Source: Zantedeschia hybrid cultivar (lineage: Eukaryota; Streptophyta; Magnoliopsida; Alismatales; Araceae). Taken from it: 64,000 nt of DNA. Under the pieces are notes generated by a model that saw only the letters and a program-made list of their open reading frames with translations, was not told where the DNA came from and did no database searches. Shown here in pieces: positions 23,784 through 34,474 of the stretch. The stretch's first letter is position 1; every line of letters begins with the position of its first letter. The translations under genes and the position numbers were made by a program. The stretch spans positions 20,184,234 to 20,248,233 of the forward strand of contig JARZZO010000014.1 of NCBI GenBank assembly GCA_030544215.1, written 5' to 3'.

Positions 23784-26700
23784 AAAAAATCACTAACTTG
23801 TCCGTACACCGCTAGTCAACTTGATCCTTCCAACGATTCAAAGGGATTCACACACATCTACTTTCACTAAGAGACTATGTAGAAACATAAAAATGACAAA
23901 CCGTTTTAGTCTTACATCGGATGTTGTAAAAATAAGTGTGTGCTTATAGGTAAAATATATTCTCTCTTCTCAACAAAGATATTTTTTTAAAGAAAATGAT
24001 AAAATCCTATCTCGAGCAAGTACGCAAATATTTACGCATCCATATTAACTAATTATTTTAAATAATATAGAGGACTACTATTATGCGGCTAAAAATCTTC
24101 TATGCAATTTGTTTGGCACATAGTAGCAGCTCAGGAAAGTGGCCTCCTCTACGGAGTGTAGATGGATAGTCTGGGAGACGCAGTGTTCTCACAATGTTGG
24201 GACATGACATCCGTCTGAAGAGTCCCACGATCAACCGCACTCCACGTATATATGATACATATGTATTTTGTATCTCCGTTCTTTTTGTATCAACCTAGGT
24301 TGAGTAGGGTTAGAATTGTAGCCTCCGCTTCAAGCCTTTGAGTCAAGTTAAGAGTCTATCATATGAATTCAAGATTAGGGCCATACGAAGGTGGATTAAG
24401 GGAAATTCGGGTCCTATATATTCTGTACAAGGTAAATTGAATTATGCATCCCAACTTGACTTGACTCAAATGTCACTAATGAGTAATGAGCCAGGGACTC
24501 GGGACTCCTAAAACGATAAAAACTCGAAAATTGACAATTTTGTGAAAAGAATCACGAATGAAAATTTAATTGTAGTATATAATTTAAATTTTAAAATAGA
24601 ATGTGTTTCTAAAATTATACACCATAAAACAAATTATTCTTTAAAAATATATTATTACATCATAAATCTTAGAATTATTCATGAATACTTTAAAGATAAC
24701 TTTAATAAGTTATGAGTCTATTTAAATGTATTCACTTAAAAACACAATTATATTATTTTTTAAAAAATGTCAGTTTGTATTACATGACTGCCACGAGGTC
24801 TGTAAGACTCCAGACTCCGGACCGATGAATCCAGTGGACTCCCACCTGTTCCACAGTGTGGTCGAGGGCGCCCCGCCGCAACGACCGTGTGCGCTCGGGA
24901 ACGCAGGGGAGAGGCACGGAGGTAAGCTCACCCTCCCATATTGATATAACACGACACAAAAGTTTCCTTTTTCTTGCGGCCGCGGCCGGCTCCCTTATCA
25001 AAACCGCCCTCCCCACCAAGACGCGGTCACGCAGGACTGCCGGCGTTGCGCCGTGGGGACAGCCCTTGCCCGGAAAGAAGACATTTCCTTTCTCACCTCT
25101 TCCATTTGTCTTCCTTTAAGAACCCATGTCGGTATTAATATAATAATATGACGAATGAGATGGAGGACGGGCAAAGGAATAAGGATACTACTATACTAGT
25201 CGTGGAAGAGGCGCATAGGAAGTAAGAACAAAAAAAAATCTTATTTTGCAGCACAACATTTTTACTTGGACGACAAATCCGTGTTTGCCAAAAAGAAGGG
25301 GAATCTTCTTTGTTTGCGGGCTACCAGTGCCACCCAGCTGGCTAGCTGCTCCTCCGACCCCGGCGGCCTGACTGGATCCATTGCATCTTGTCCGTTTTAG
25401 CAACAAGATTGAGGATCCTGTACGGAACGAGCATTGGTGGATCATCCGGGGTGCTCCCGTGCACGGTGGAATTACGGGATTGTGGTCCAATGGTTTTTGG
25501 GCAAAAAGGGGTTCAAAGTAATTAATTTGATTAATAGATGATCATTTCGGTCATTAAACTTCTTCATTAGTCAGTTTAATTAGTACTTTGGTGAGAGTTT
25601 TGTTGAGTCGATCGATGTGGGTGGAGTCTTGGTTAACGTTAATGAGAAGGGTTAACTTTAATGAGAAGATCGGGTGACTAAAATGACAATATACCCAATG
25701 CACTTAGCTCTTGATTATGGCAACAGAATAAGTGCGGAGAAGAATGTCTCTTTATGCGCGAGTTACTTTGTCGTTCACTTATTTTCTTGTAACAAAAAAT
25801 TATTAAAATGGTGTAAACCTTTGATCAGAGTGTACGGTATCTGACTTCTTTTCTTCTGTATAAAGGATGAATCTTTAATTTGTCTTTAATGGATCAATAT
25901 TCTATTTCCAAATATTTTAGCTGCCAAATAATATTTTAGCGTCGAGGCTTCAATTCTACTTACTCCATTGCTAAATGGAGACTAATTAGAAATTGTTTAC
26001 TTTATTGTAAAATATTGTAAGACATCATCAGTTTTAAGGTCACCGAGTCAAAAACACAAACATGGTTTTGAAACGATCGGTTTTAAAATTCTCAATGCTG
26101 ATTTTCAATAATTGTTTATTAGAAATTAAAATAAAAAGTACGACGTAAGTTGACATGATTTTGAAATCTACTAATTTACAGCACTCTAAATATTTTAAAA
26201 AAATTACTATAAATAATTTAGACATGACGAGAGACAAAATGACGTAAAAATCTATATTTTGCTTCACATAACAAGTTTCTCTTTCGTAGTTATCCTGAAT
26301 CGATGTGGTGGAAATGGTACATGCATGGTTTTACTTTTACCTTTTCATTTGTCGCGCGAACAAAAGCCTCCTGTGCATTTGTTTCTCTTGTCCACGTTTA
26401 ACACGAGTAACACTGCAGATCGTACCAAGATGGAAGCTACTTTTTTACCGTATAGATTGAGTCAATGTTTTTGTCGAATTTGTGATTACTTTGAGGTGAG
26501 TGTGACTAAATTTTTTAAAAAAGAACAAAGATCTTGTCCCCACCTATGATGGGAATCATACCGGATGAGATTGAAGTTGTGGAGGGTAACGAAGGCATGC
26601 TAATTAGGCACACAAAATTACACATGTTTAGAAATAAAGTTGCTGCATGGCATGGCCTGGCACTTTAATAACAAAAAGAATTTAAAAAAAATATGTCAGC

Positions 26701-27355
26701 CTGAATATATCTCACATATCTCTGCAGGTCGATCTTCGATCGGATGACTAAGAAAATTTAAAAAAAATTAAAATTGTCATTATAGTCAACCTACTAAGAG
26801 TATTTTTTAATGTTCATTGAGACTTGTTTTTTTATTTTTTTTATTTTTTGTTAAATCATTCGATTGGAGTCTGAATATGGGACATGCTATAGCCGACTTT
26901 TTTTTAAAAAAAATTCTTCCCCGGCCAAGTTTAACTCCTATAAATAGGTCCAAAGTTTCATGGTCAGAGGACTTTATGAAATTGCTCACGTCCCGTGCAT
27001 CTCTTCATTTTTCTTCCGTCCTGAAAACTTGGTGTAGAAATGCAGTGAAATGTTTCATCATACACTGAAGACCGAAGAGTTCAAGAAATGTAAATTGCAT
27101 GGATCTACGCTTTCTAAAAAGGGTTGTTCAGTTTGACGCCAAACGTCACCTTCCACCCTACGGTAGAGAATTCTGAATTGACGCCTCCTCTCCTCCGTCT
27201 CTCTACGCCTCTTTCCTGTGTGGGGGAGGGGGTGAGTTCCTCTTATGGAATCCCCTCCCCCTCCCCCTCCCCCTCCCCATTGCAGGAGGAAATTTCCCTT
27301 CGTGGATGGCCTTCTCTCCCTTTCGGAGATGATTTTTTGTCAGGGTTTTGATCAG
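23784..27355. other. Intergenic, no confident gene
   Basis: AT-rich apart from a GC-richer patch at about 24780-25120 with no recognisable protein. A good TATA-like box (CTATAAATAGG) lies near 26938 on the plus strand, about 400 bp before the inverted-repeat unit at 27356. A (CCCCCT)n run lies near 27249-27278. The motif GATCGGAYGAACTAA recurs near 26735 and 34755, indicating a shared dispersed repeat. Confidence 0.4.
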
Positions 27356-27842
27356 GTAAGTCTTGAACTTGCTAATTTTGTCCTTGTCTTCGGACAGTGT
27401 TTATTTCCTTCGGCTTTCGGCTACCTATCTAGGTGCTCTTCGATTTCATCTTATCTTGTTTAGAAGACCTCTTAAGTTTTTTATCTTACCTATACAACCT
27501 AGTTCTAGTCTCTCCCGTCTGAACCCCGTTGCAACTTTGCACGTATCCCTCTCCCGCACGGTTTATTTGTGATCCATATATGTTTTGGACGTTGCCGATC
27601 GGTTGCTTATCATGGCGACTTTGCCATATATTGTGGAGATATTTGTGATGTGGTTCTTATCTTTAAGTGCAACTTTCATGAGTTCTTCGTCGACACTCCG
27701 AAAACTCGGTCATCTACGTATATACAACATGTTCCATACGGTGAGCATGCCCTTCGAGTTCTTCTTAATTTCGAGCAAGCTGCTAAGTTGTAAAAGCAGC
27801 CCCATCACCATTGAAGAGATAGCACGAAGCACTCTGATGTAG
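27356..27842 (+). repeat. Inverted-repeat unit A (spliced-looking, short open frame)
   Basis: About 490 bp, homologous in opposite orientation to 33988-34470. It begins with a splice-donor-like GTAAGT and has TCTTCGGACAG, a good acceptor context, followed by TGTTTA. A frame at 27569-27793 ends CNFHEFFVDTPKT...YGEHA...NFEQAAKL-stop. The inverted copy has the matching CNFYGFFIDTPKT...YGEHA...NFRQAAKL-stop. The function and family are not recognised. It could be a duplicated non-coding gene, a small-protein gene or part of a transposon. Confidence 0.6.
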
Positions 27843-27849
27843 TTTTAAA

Positions 27850-28840
27850 GGTGATACAAGCTAACAATTCAAAGGATATCTAAGGCTGAGGAAACTGTTC
27901 GTACTTAAAGGATAAGGATATACATTAATGGATAAGGATAACAAAACTATTTGTACTAACAAATGAAGATACACATTAAATGCTAATGAAAGAATAAGAT
28001 TTAAGTTAAAATAGAGGATTGCAATTAAACGATAAGGATAATGCAAATTAAATGATTTAAAGGAGAAGGATGCTAAACCAATGGATAAGGAAAACATAAA
28101 AGGGTAAGAAAACTACGATACAAATTACAGGATAAGGAAAAAAAATACTTAAAGGATAAGATAAATTTTAAGGAATCCGGATAAAGGATAGGGATATGGA
28201 TTCTTAAACGCTAAGGATAAGGATAAGTTAAAAGATATGGGTAACGATAAGAATACTAATTACAGGATGAGTTAAATGATGCTTAAGTGATAACAAAATA
28301 AGTCAAAGATACTTAAAGGATACTCAGTGAATAAGCTATGGATATTGAAAGGATACTTAAAGAATAAGTTAAAGGACAGGGATAAGGATATCTTAGAGGA
28401 TAAGTTAAAAGATATTTACAGTTTGTGATAAAAGGATTTTTAAAGGATAAAGATGAGGATGTTAAAACATTAACCTACAGGATAGGGACACTTTAGAGGA
28501 TAAGTTAAAGGATTAGAATACTCTAAAGGATATTGGTACAAGTGAAAAAGTCATCATACAGGATAGGGACACTTTAGAGGATAAGTTAAAGGATTAGAAT
28601 ACTCTAAAGGATATTGGTACAAGTGAAAAAGTCATCATAAGAAAATTAACCATACTCAAAGGATAATGATACAAATTAAAGGATAAGGAGACTGAGATCT
28701 GTATTTAAATGATAAGGATATGAATTAAAGGACAAAGTAAGGAGAAGGAAACTATATGCAATATAATTAGGATAAGGATATCAATTTAAAGAATAAGGAT
28801 GAGGATATAAAATAAAGTTAAGGATTAAAAAAACCATCTA
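27850..28840. repeat. Degenerate GGATAAG-rich repeat block
   Basis: About 1 kb in which AAAGGATAAGGATA-like words recur every 10-25 bp with scattered changes. Strand asymmetry is strong: purines dominate the plus strand. No frame is conserved. It lies between inverted-repeat unit A and the retrotransposon insertion. Confidence 0.8.
28477..28638. repeat. 81-bp exact tandem duplication
   Basis: The segment 28477-28557 (starting ACAGGATAGGGACAC) is followed at once by an apparently identical copy at 28558-28638. This is much more similar than the rest of the GGATAAG block, so the duplication is recent. Confidence 0.93.
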
Positions 28841-28901
28841 ATAGTCTAGTAGACATTCTTTTTGGTCAATAGAAGGTGCATTCATCAACCAGTATAAAGA
28901 C

Positions 28902-29892
28902 TGATGTAGCCGAAGCTATCACGATCGGATTCCGAGACTGGAATCCGAAGATGGGACCCGAAACTGGATCGGATCGGTAAAGAGGACCGATGGGGATCCG
29001 AAACGAGGCGAGGGCAGAAACGGGGCTGAGGATCCGAAGCCGAGAGGTGCCCGGGCGAGAGCTTGTAGGGAGCGAAGCCGAGACTCCCTCGGATGCTGCG
29101 GACCAGCCTGCGAAAGGCGTGGCCGAAGCTCCTTCGGACGAGGCGGACCAGCCGGCGAGAGGCGTGGACGAAGCTCCTTCGGACGAGGCGGACCAGCCGG
29201 CGAGAGGCGTCGAGACCGGAGGGAGAAGACCCGAGGTCGGCGGCCGAGACCGACTCGGAGAGGTCGGCGAAGATTCAAAACGAAGCCTCTGCAGAAGGAG
29301 GAAAAGAAGAAGAACCGGTCAGTAGGAGTCCCGGGCTTCGTCCCTAAGGAACCCCCTCCGACGGCTAAGTTAGCTTCTGAAGAAGATTCGATTCAGAAGT
29401 CAGGGAAGAAGAAATAGCTTTAATGCTTTTGGACTGTAGTCCTTGGGGTCTCGAAGACATACCTTTGGTAATAAATAGCCGTGTATTTATAGCGGATGAT
29501 AGAGGTTGCTTAGTGGTGGCAACCGATATAGGACTATGTTTTGGTTTACTGATAAACCGCCATAGCGCCTAACCCTCCCACCGGAGTGGGCTGGATACGG
29601 CTATTGGGCCGAAGGGGATTGGGCCGCTGATGGGCCTGATGCCGCTTAGTGGGCTGAAGCCTACTGGGCCGAGGGCCGCTGGGCCGCTAACGAGTCGAAG
29701 GCTGTTGGGCTACTGAAGGGCCGAAGGCTGCTGGGCCGCTGATGGGCCGAGGACCACTGGGCTGCTCACTGGGCCGAGGGCTGCTGGGCCGCTGACGAGC
29801 CGAAGGCTGCCAGTGGGTCTTTTATTGTTGCTGTTGGGCTGATCTCAGTGTTGGGCATGTTTCAATGGACCGAATCAGATTCTGCCTCATCA
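28902..29892 (-). repeat. 3' LTR of the gypsy element
   Basis: 991 bp. It contains a 45-bp tandem repeat (about 29095-29215; GACCAGCC..GCGAGAGGCGT, reading 15-residue units on the plus strand) and a GGGCCGCTGATGGGCCGA-type repeat cluster (about 29590-29820). A TATAAATA box on the minus strand lies near 29484. Confidence 0.95.
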
Positions 29893-30189
29893 CATAGCCC
29901 CCCACTCTTGTCGTCCTCATTTTTGAGACGGCGAGAGTAAAGTCAGAAACTTCTTCGAGAGAGTAATATGGTATGGGCTTCGTCTGAAACCTTTGCTTTG
30001 TAGAAAAGCTGCCTTAGGTCGGCCGAGGGCTGGTGACAAACAGCCTCGTCTGAGGCCGGGACCTTGTCGGAGATACCTTCGTCTCAGGCCGAGACTTGGT
30101 GTACATATAGAAATGATCTGCGTTTGCTTGCTTCATGGCATGTCTTTGAGTAGATAGCCGAATTCGATCATGTATGTGGCCGAAGCCAT

Positions 30190-30809
30190 GCCGCTCCCGA
30201 TACGGTTTGCATGGCCGAGGCCACTCCCGGTACGGTTTACACGGACTTAGAGAATAATGTCGCTCCCGATACGGTTTGCATAGCCGAAGCCACTCCCGGT
30301 ACGGTTTGCACGGGCTTAGGGAATAATGCTGCTCCCGATACGGTTTGCATGGCCGAAGCCACTCCCGGACGGTTTACACGGACTTAGAGAATAATGCCGC
30401 TCCCGATACGGTTTGCATGGCTGAAGCCACTCCCGGTACGGTTTGCACGGGCTTAGAAAACCATGCCGCTCCCGATACGGTTTGCATGGCCGAAGCCACT
30501 CCCGATACGGTTTACACGGACTTAGAGAATAATGCCGCTTCCGATACGGTTTGCATGGCCGAAGCCACTCCCGGTACGGTTTGCACGGGTTTAGAAAACC
30601 ATGCCGCTCCCGATACGGTTTGCATGGCCGAAGCCACTCCCGGTACGGTTTACACGGACTTGGAGAATAATGCCGCTCTCGATACGGTTTGCATGGCCGA
30701 AGCCACTCCCGGTACGGTTTGCACGGGCTTAGAAAACCATGCCGCTCCCGATACGGTTTGCATGGTCGAAGCCACTCCCGGTACAGTTTACACGGACTTA
30801 GAGAATAAT
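30190..30809. repeat. Minisatellite: nine 69-bp units in alternating 138-bp pairs
   Basis: Units start at 30190, 30259, 30328, 30396, 30465, 30534, 30603, 30672 and 30741. One is 68 bp. Each has GCTCCCGATACGGTTTGCAT, then GCCGAAGCCACTCCCGG. The final third alternates strictly between TTTACACGGACTTAGAGAA and TTTGCACGGGCTTAG, giving a 138-bp higher-order repeat. Because 69 is a multiple of three, most of the array stays open on the minus strand as a 23-residue repeat (PCKPYREWLR and PCKPYRERHY units). It sits where the rest of pol would be expected. Confidence 0.95.
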
Positions 30810-31256
30810 CGGACCTGTCGATGTAAAGTTTGCTATGCGCCGACGAAGGAGCCGAAGCGGATTCGGCGTCAATAGTAGCTCTGACTTCCGGCTGAGGGGC
30901 CGAGGATGCTTCGAGAGTAAGCTCAGCAATAAAGTTGGCCAAAGCTTGAGCTTTCATCGCGGTTCGAGGCCCATAAGAGATGTCAAACTTTCCTTTATTG
31001 AGTGGGCGAGGAAGTAGGGCCGGAGCCTCCTAGTGGAAGCGACGAGGGCCAAGGCCAGCTTCTCAAGAGCCGGATACTGAAGCTCTGCTCTATGGAGGGC
31101 TCGGCTTATATAACAAACTGGTCTTTGAACACCACCTTCTTCTCGGACGAGGACGGTGCTGATAGCTGCTTCTGACGCGGCGAGGTATACGAACAACTGT
31201 TCTCCTCGGACCGGCTTAGATAATATGGGAACATTGGAGAGATAGGCTTTCAGCCG
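30810..31256 (-). pseudogene. RNase H-region pol fragment
   Basis: On the minus strand, residues read KAYLSNVPILSKPVRGEQLF, then YLAASEAAISTVLVREEG and VCYISRALHRAELQYPALEK, then LRPYF. This is the connection/RNase H start of gypsy polymerases. A deletion and frame change near 30970 bring in GPRTAMKAQALANFIAELT, the end of that domain, which runs on into an acidic linker and the minisatellite. The RT palm and the catalytic RNase H core are absent, so no enzyme can be made. Confidence 0.85.
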
Positions 31257-32728
31257 AGGCGATCTCGGATGAGGCGATCAATCTCCTCCCGAAGGTGCCG
31301 GCGTTCGTTAGCTGAATGGCCGGTTTCCCGATGGTACTCGCAGTACTCGCGGGAGTCCCTTCGGCGGGAATCAGTCTTGATGCTCTCAGGCTGTCGAGGC
31401 ATACTCTTCACCTCCATGAGCATCGGGGATGGTGGAGTAGGTAACGGCAGATAATACCGCTGTGAATCCCGGCGCTAGTCTTAGTCCCATTCTTCTCTCC
31501 GGTATCGCTTGCGAGAGGGTTCCTGATCTTCCGGGCGAGGGCGAACCGCTGGAGGGGTAGCCGCCGATACTGCCTCAGCAGTACTCTTGCCCTTGGACAT
31601 CATCAGGGCTTCTCGGTTGATGTACTTGTGGGCCCGAGCCACGAGGTCCTGGAAGGTGGAGGGATGGCGCTTCCCGATAGAGCTGAGAAGCCCTTCGTCT
31701 ATGCAACCGCTGACTACGGCCGAGACCGCAATCGAGCTGTCCAGGTTCGGGATTTGGGCAGCTCCGCCCCGAAATCTGGTGAAATACTCTTGAAGGGTCT
31801 CGGTCGGTCCCTGCCGGATGGCGAGTAGACTGACCGAGGTTTTACATTGCCGAGTGGCATCATAGAATTGGTCGATGAACAATTGGCCCAGCTGGACTAG
31901 AGAGTGGATGGAATTGGGGGCCAATGTCTCGAACCAAGTCAAGGCTGTTTTCTCAAGAGTGAGGGGGAAGAGACGGCAACGGACTGCCTCAGAGACCCCT
32001 CGGACAGAGAGGTAGGTGTTGAACTTCTGGAAGTGGCAGACCGGATCTGTCATCTCATCATAGAGAGGGCCTTTCGGCAGTTTAAAGTTGGGAGGTACCT
32101 TGGTGGCCAGAAGCTCTGGCAAGAACGGAGTTTGCTCCAGAATGGTGCTGGCGAGAGGTGCTCCGTACGGCCGAGATGCCATCTGCTGCATTTCCTTCCT
32201 CATTGCTGTCAGCCGCCGGTCCAGGTCCGGGGCAGTTGAAGTAGTGACCGATCGTCCTTCGGCCCTGGTTGGATGAAATTCGGACGAACCATAGTCTTGC
32301 TCCATCACGATGTGACCGGCGCGAGAGACTTGGGCAGGCGGTGCAAAGGGCTCACTGCGTGCCGTCGCGGCCTCGTCAGGGAAGACCTGCGAAGGCGTTG
32401 GCCGAAGCTTTGTATCTTGGGCAGGGCAAAATGGAGGAGGCGGTATTTGTTGAGGGAGCTGGCCCAGTAACCCCATGCGCTGGGCAATGGCGGATACCAA
32501 GTCTCGCAGGGGTGCCAAAGAAGTAACGGTGGCGGCTAGTGTTGCCACCTGTTGTTGAAGTTCCTCCATCCGATTGTCCCCGGGAGCGAGGGACTCCGAT
32601 ATGACAGGAAGGGCTGAACCTTACGGTGGAACAGACGGGGCGCCTTCGGAGTGAAGCGGCTGTGCTGAAGTTGTCCGCGTCTCTGTCTCGTCTTGTCTGG
32701 ATCGTTTGGTCACTGGACGATGAGACAT
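31257..32728 (-). pseudogene. gag (Retrotrans_gag) with three in-frame stops
   Basis: Read on the minus strand from Met at 32728 (MSHRPVTKRSRQDE), interrupted by TAA at 32621-32623, reopening at Met 32569 for 362 codons, and crossing TAA and TAG near 31475-31485 before the tail CEYHRETGHSANERRHLREE. The central domain is a plant gypsy Gag: DPVCHFQKFNTYLSVRGVSE, RLFPLTLEKTALTWFETLAP, then LGQLFIDQF and ETLQEYFTRF. The coat-like protein is broken. The frame then jumps directly into the RNase H fragment near 31256, marking a large internal deletion. Confidence 0.9.
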
Positions 32729-32762
32729 GACTTCTTGTTAGTTTCCCACAGACGGCGCCACC

Positions 32763-33753
32763 TGATGTAGCCGAAGTTATTACGATCGGATTCCGAGACT
32801 GGAATCCGAAGATGGGACCCGAAGGTGGATCGGATCGGTGAAGAGGACCGATGGGGATCCAAAACGAGGCGAGGACGGAAACGGGGCCGAGGATCCGAAG
32901 CCGAGAGGTGCTCGGGCGAGAGCTCGTAGGGAGCGAAGCCGAGACTCCCTCGGATGCTGCGGACCAGCCTGCAGAAGGCGTGGCCGAAGCTCCTTCGGAC
33001 GAGGCGGACCAGCCGGCGAGAGGCGTGGCCGAAGCTCCTTCGGACGAGGCGGACCAGCCTGCGGAAGGCGTCGAGACCGGAGGGAGAAGACTTGAGGTCG
33101 GCGGTCGAGACCGACTCGGAGAGGTCGGCGAAGATTCAAACCGAAGCCCCTGCAGAAGGAGGAAAAGAAGAAGAACCGGTCAGTAGGAGTCCCGGGCTTC
33201 GGCCCTAAGGAACCCCCTCCGACGGCTAAGTTAGCTTCTGAAGAAGATTCGATTCAGAAGTCAGGGAAGAAGAAATAGCTTTAATGCTTTTGGACTGTAG
33301 TCCTTGGGGTCTCGAAGACATATCTTTGGTAATAAATAGTCGTGTATTTATAGCGGAGGATAGAGGTTGCTTAGTGGTGGCAACCGATATAAGACTATGT
33401 TTTGGTTTATTGATAAACCGCCATAGCGCCTAACCCTCCCACCGGAGTGGGCTGGATACGGCTATTGGGCCGAAGGGGGTTGGGCCGCTGATGGGTCTGA
33501 TGCCGCTTAGTGGGCTGAAGTCTACTGGGCCGAGGGCCATTGGGCCGTTAACGAGCTGAAGGTTGTTGGGCCGCTGATGAGCCGAAGGCTGCTGGGCCGC
33601 TGATGAGCCGAGGACCACTGGGCTGCTCACTGGACCGAGGACTGCTAGGCTGCTGACGGGCCGAAGGTTGCCAGTAGGCCTTTTACTGCTGCTGTTGGGT
33701 TGATCTCAGTGTTGGACTTGTTTCAATTGGCCGAATCAGATTCTGCCTCATCA
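32763..33753 (-). repeat. 5' LTR of the gypsy element
   Basis: 991 bp, the same length as the 3' LTR with scattered substitutions. Adjacent to the primer-binding site. It also carries the 45-bp tandem and the GGGCCGCTGATG repeat cluster. Confidence 0.95.
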
Positions 33754-33987
33754 AAGACTTATTGGAGATGTCCCACATATGGGACGTACAAACACCAAGA
33801 CCTCCTAGAACTAGATAGGAAGACTTTATAAAGGCCACTTGAAAAAACAGGATGACAAGAGACCATGCTTTAGCCATACTAATAGTACATAGCTTTGACT
33901 TACAATAACAGAATAGAAACTGGTTCCTGTAGAGATCAAAGCTAGTTGATGTACTCGATCGCTGAAGATTACATAGAAGAACAACTG

Positions 33988-34470
33988 TAGCGGAACACTT
34001 CGTGCTGCATCTTCAATGATGATGGGGCTGCTTTTACAACTTAGCAGCTTGCCTGAAATTAGGATGATCTTGTGGGGCATGCTCTCCATACGAAGCATGT
34101 TGTCTAAGAGCAAATAATTGAGTCTTCGGAGTGTCTATGAAGAACCCATAGAAGTTGCACTCGAAGGTAGGAACTAAAGCACATAGTCCTCCACAATATA
34201 CGATAAAGACGCCGTAATAAACTATAGATCCGTAAAATCCAGGAGAACACAGATAAACTGAGCGAGAGAGGGATGACGTGGAAAGGTGCAACGGGGTTCA
34301 AAGGAGAGAGGACAGAATTAAGTTGTATAAGTAGAATTGAACTTAGAAAGGTCTTCTAAACAAGTTAAGATGAAGTTGAAGAACACCAGATAACTAGATG
34401 AAAGCAAACGGCAGTTAAACACTGTCCGAAGATAGAAACAAAATCAGGAAAGTTCGTAAACTTACTTTAC
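33988..34470 (-). repeat. Inverted-repeat unit B
   Basis: Counterpart of 27356-27842 in the opposite orientation. It shares the GTAAG donor-like start, the TCTTCGGACAG acceptor-like motif with TGTTTAA following, and a frame ending GFFIDTPKT...YGEHA...NFRQAAKL-stop (34034-34291). Unlike unit A, it is followed (toward 33759) by about 230 bp with no partner. The two units originally lay about 1.3 kb apart before the gypsy element inserted between them. Confidence 0.6.
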
Positions 34471-34474
34471 CAAA

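Larger units (their letters stand above)
28902..33753 (-). mobile_element. Defective Ty3/gypsy LTR retrotransposon
   Basis: Two 991-bp LTRs (28902-29892 and 32763-33753) begin TGATGTAG and end CTGCCTCATCA on the plus strand. Perfect target duplication AAGAC lies at 28897-28901 and 33754-33758. In element sense (minus) the 5' LTR is the right one. It is followed by a GGTGGCGCCGTCTGTGGG primer site (32745-32762). The polypurine tract AGTGGGGGGC (about 29896-29905) precedes the 3' LTR. The interior is only 2.9 kb: gag, then an RNase H fragment, then a minisatellite. Protease, reverse transcriptase core and integrase are missing. LTR copies differ at many scattered positions, so the insertion is moderately old. 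Solo LTRs of the same family lie at 3678-4574 and 51077-52210. Confidence 0.95.

Noticed and set aside
24780..25120. GC-rich patch with open frames on both strands
   Set aside because: No recognisable domain, splice structure or conservation argument. Left as intergenic.
29990..30957. Long open frames on both strands, up to 213 residues, reading repetitive peptides
   Set aside because: They exist only because the 69-bp minisatellite unit is a multiple of three. They are not independent genes.
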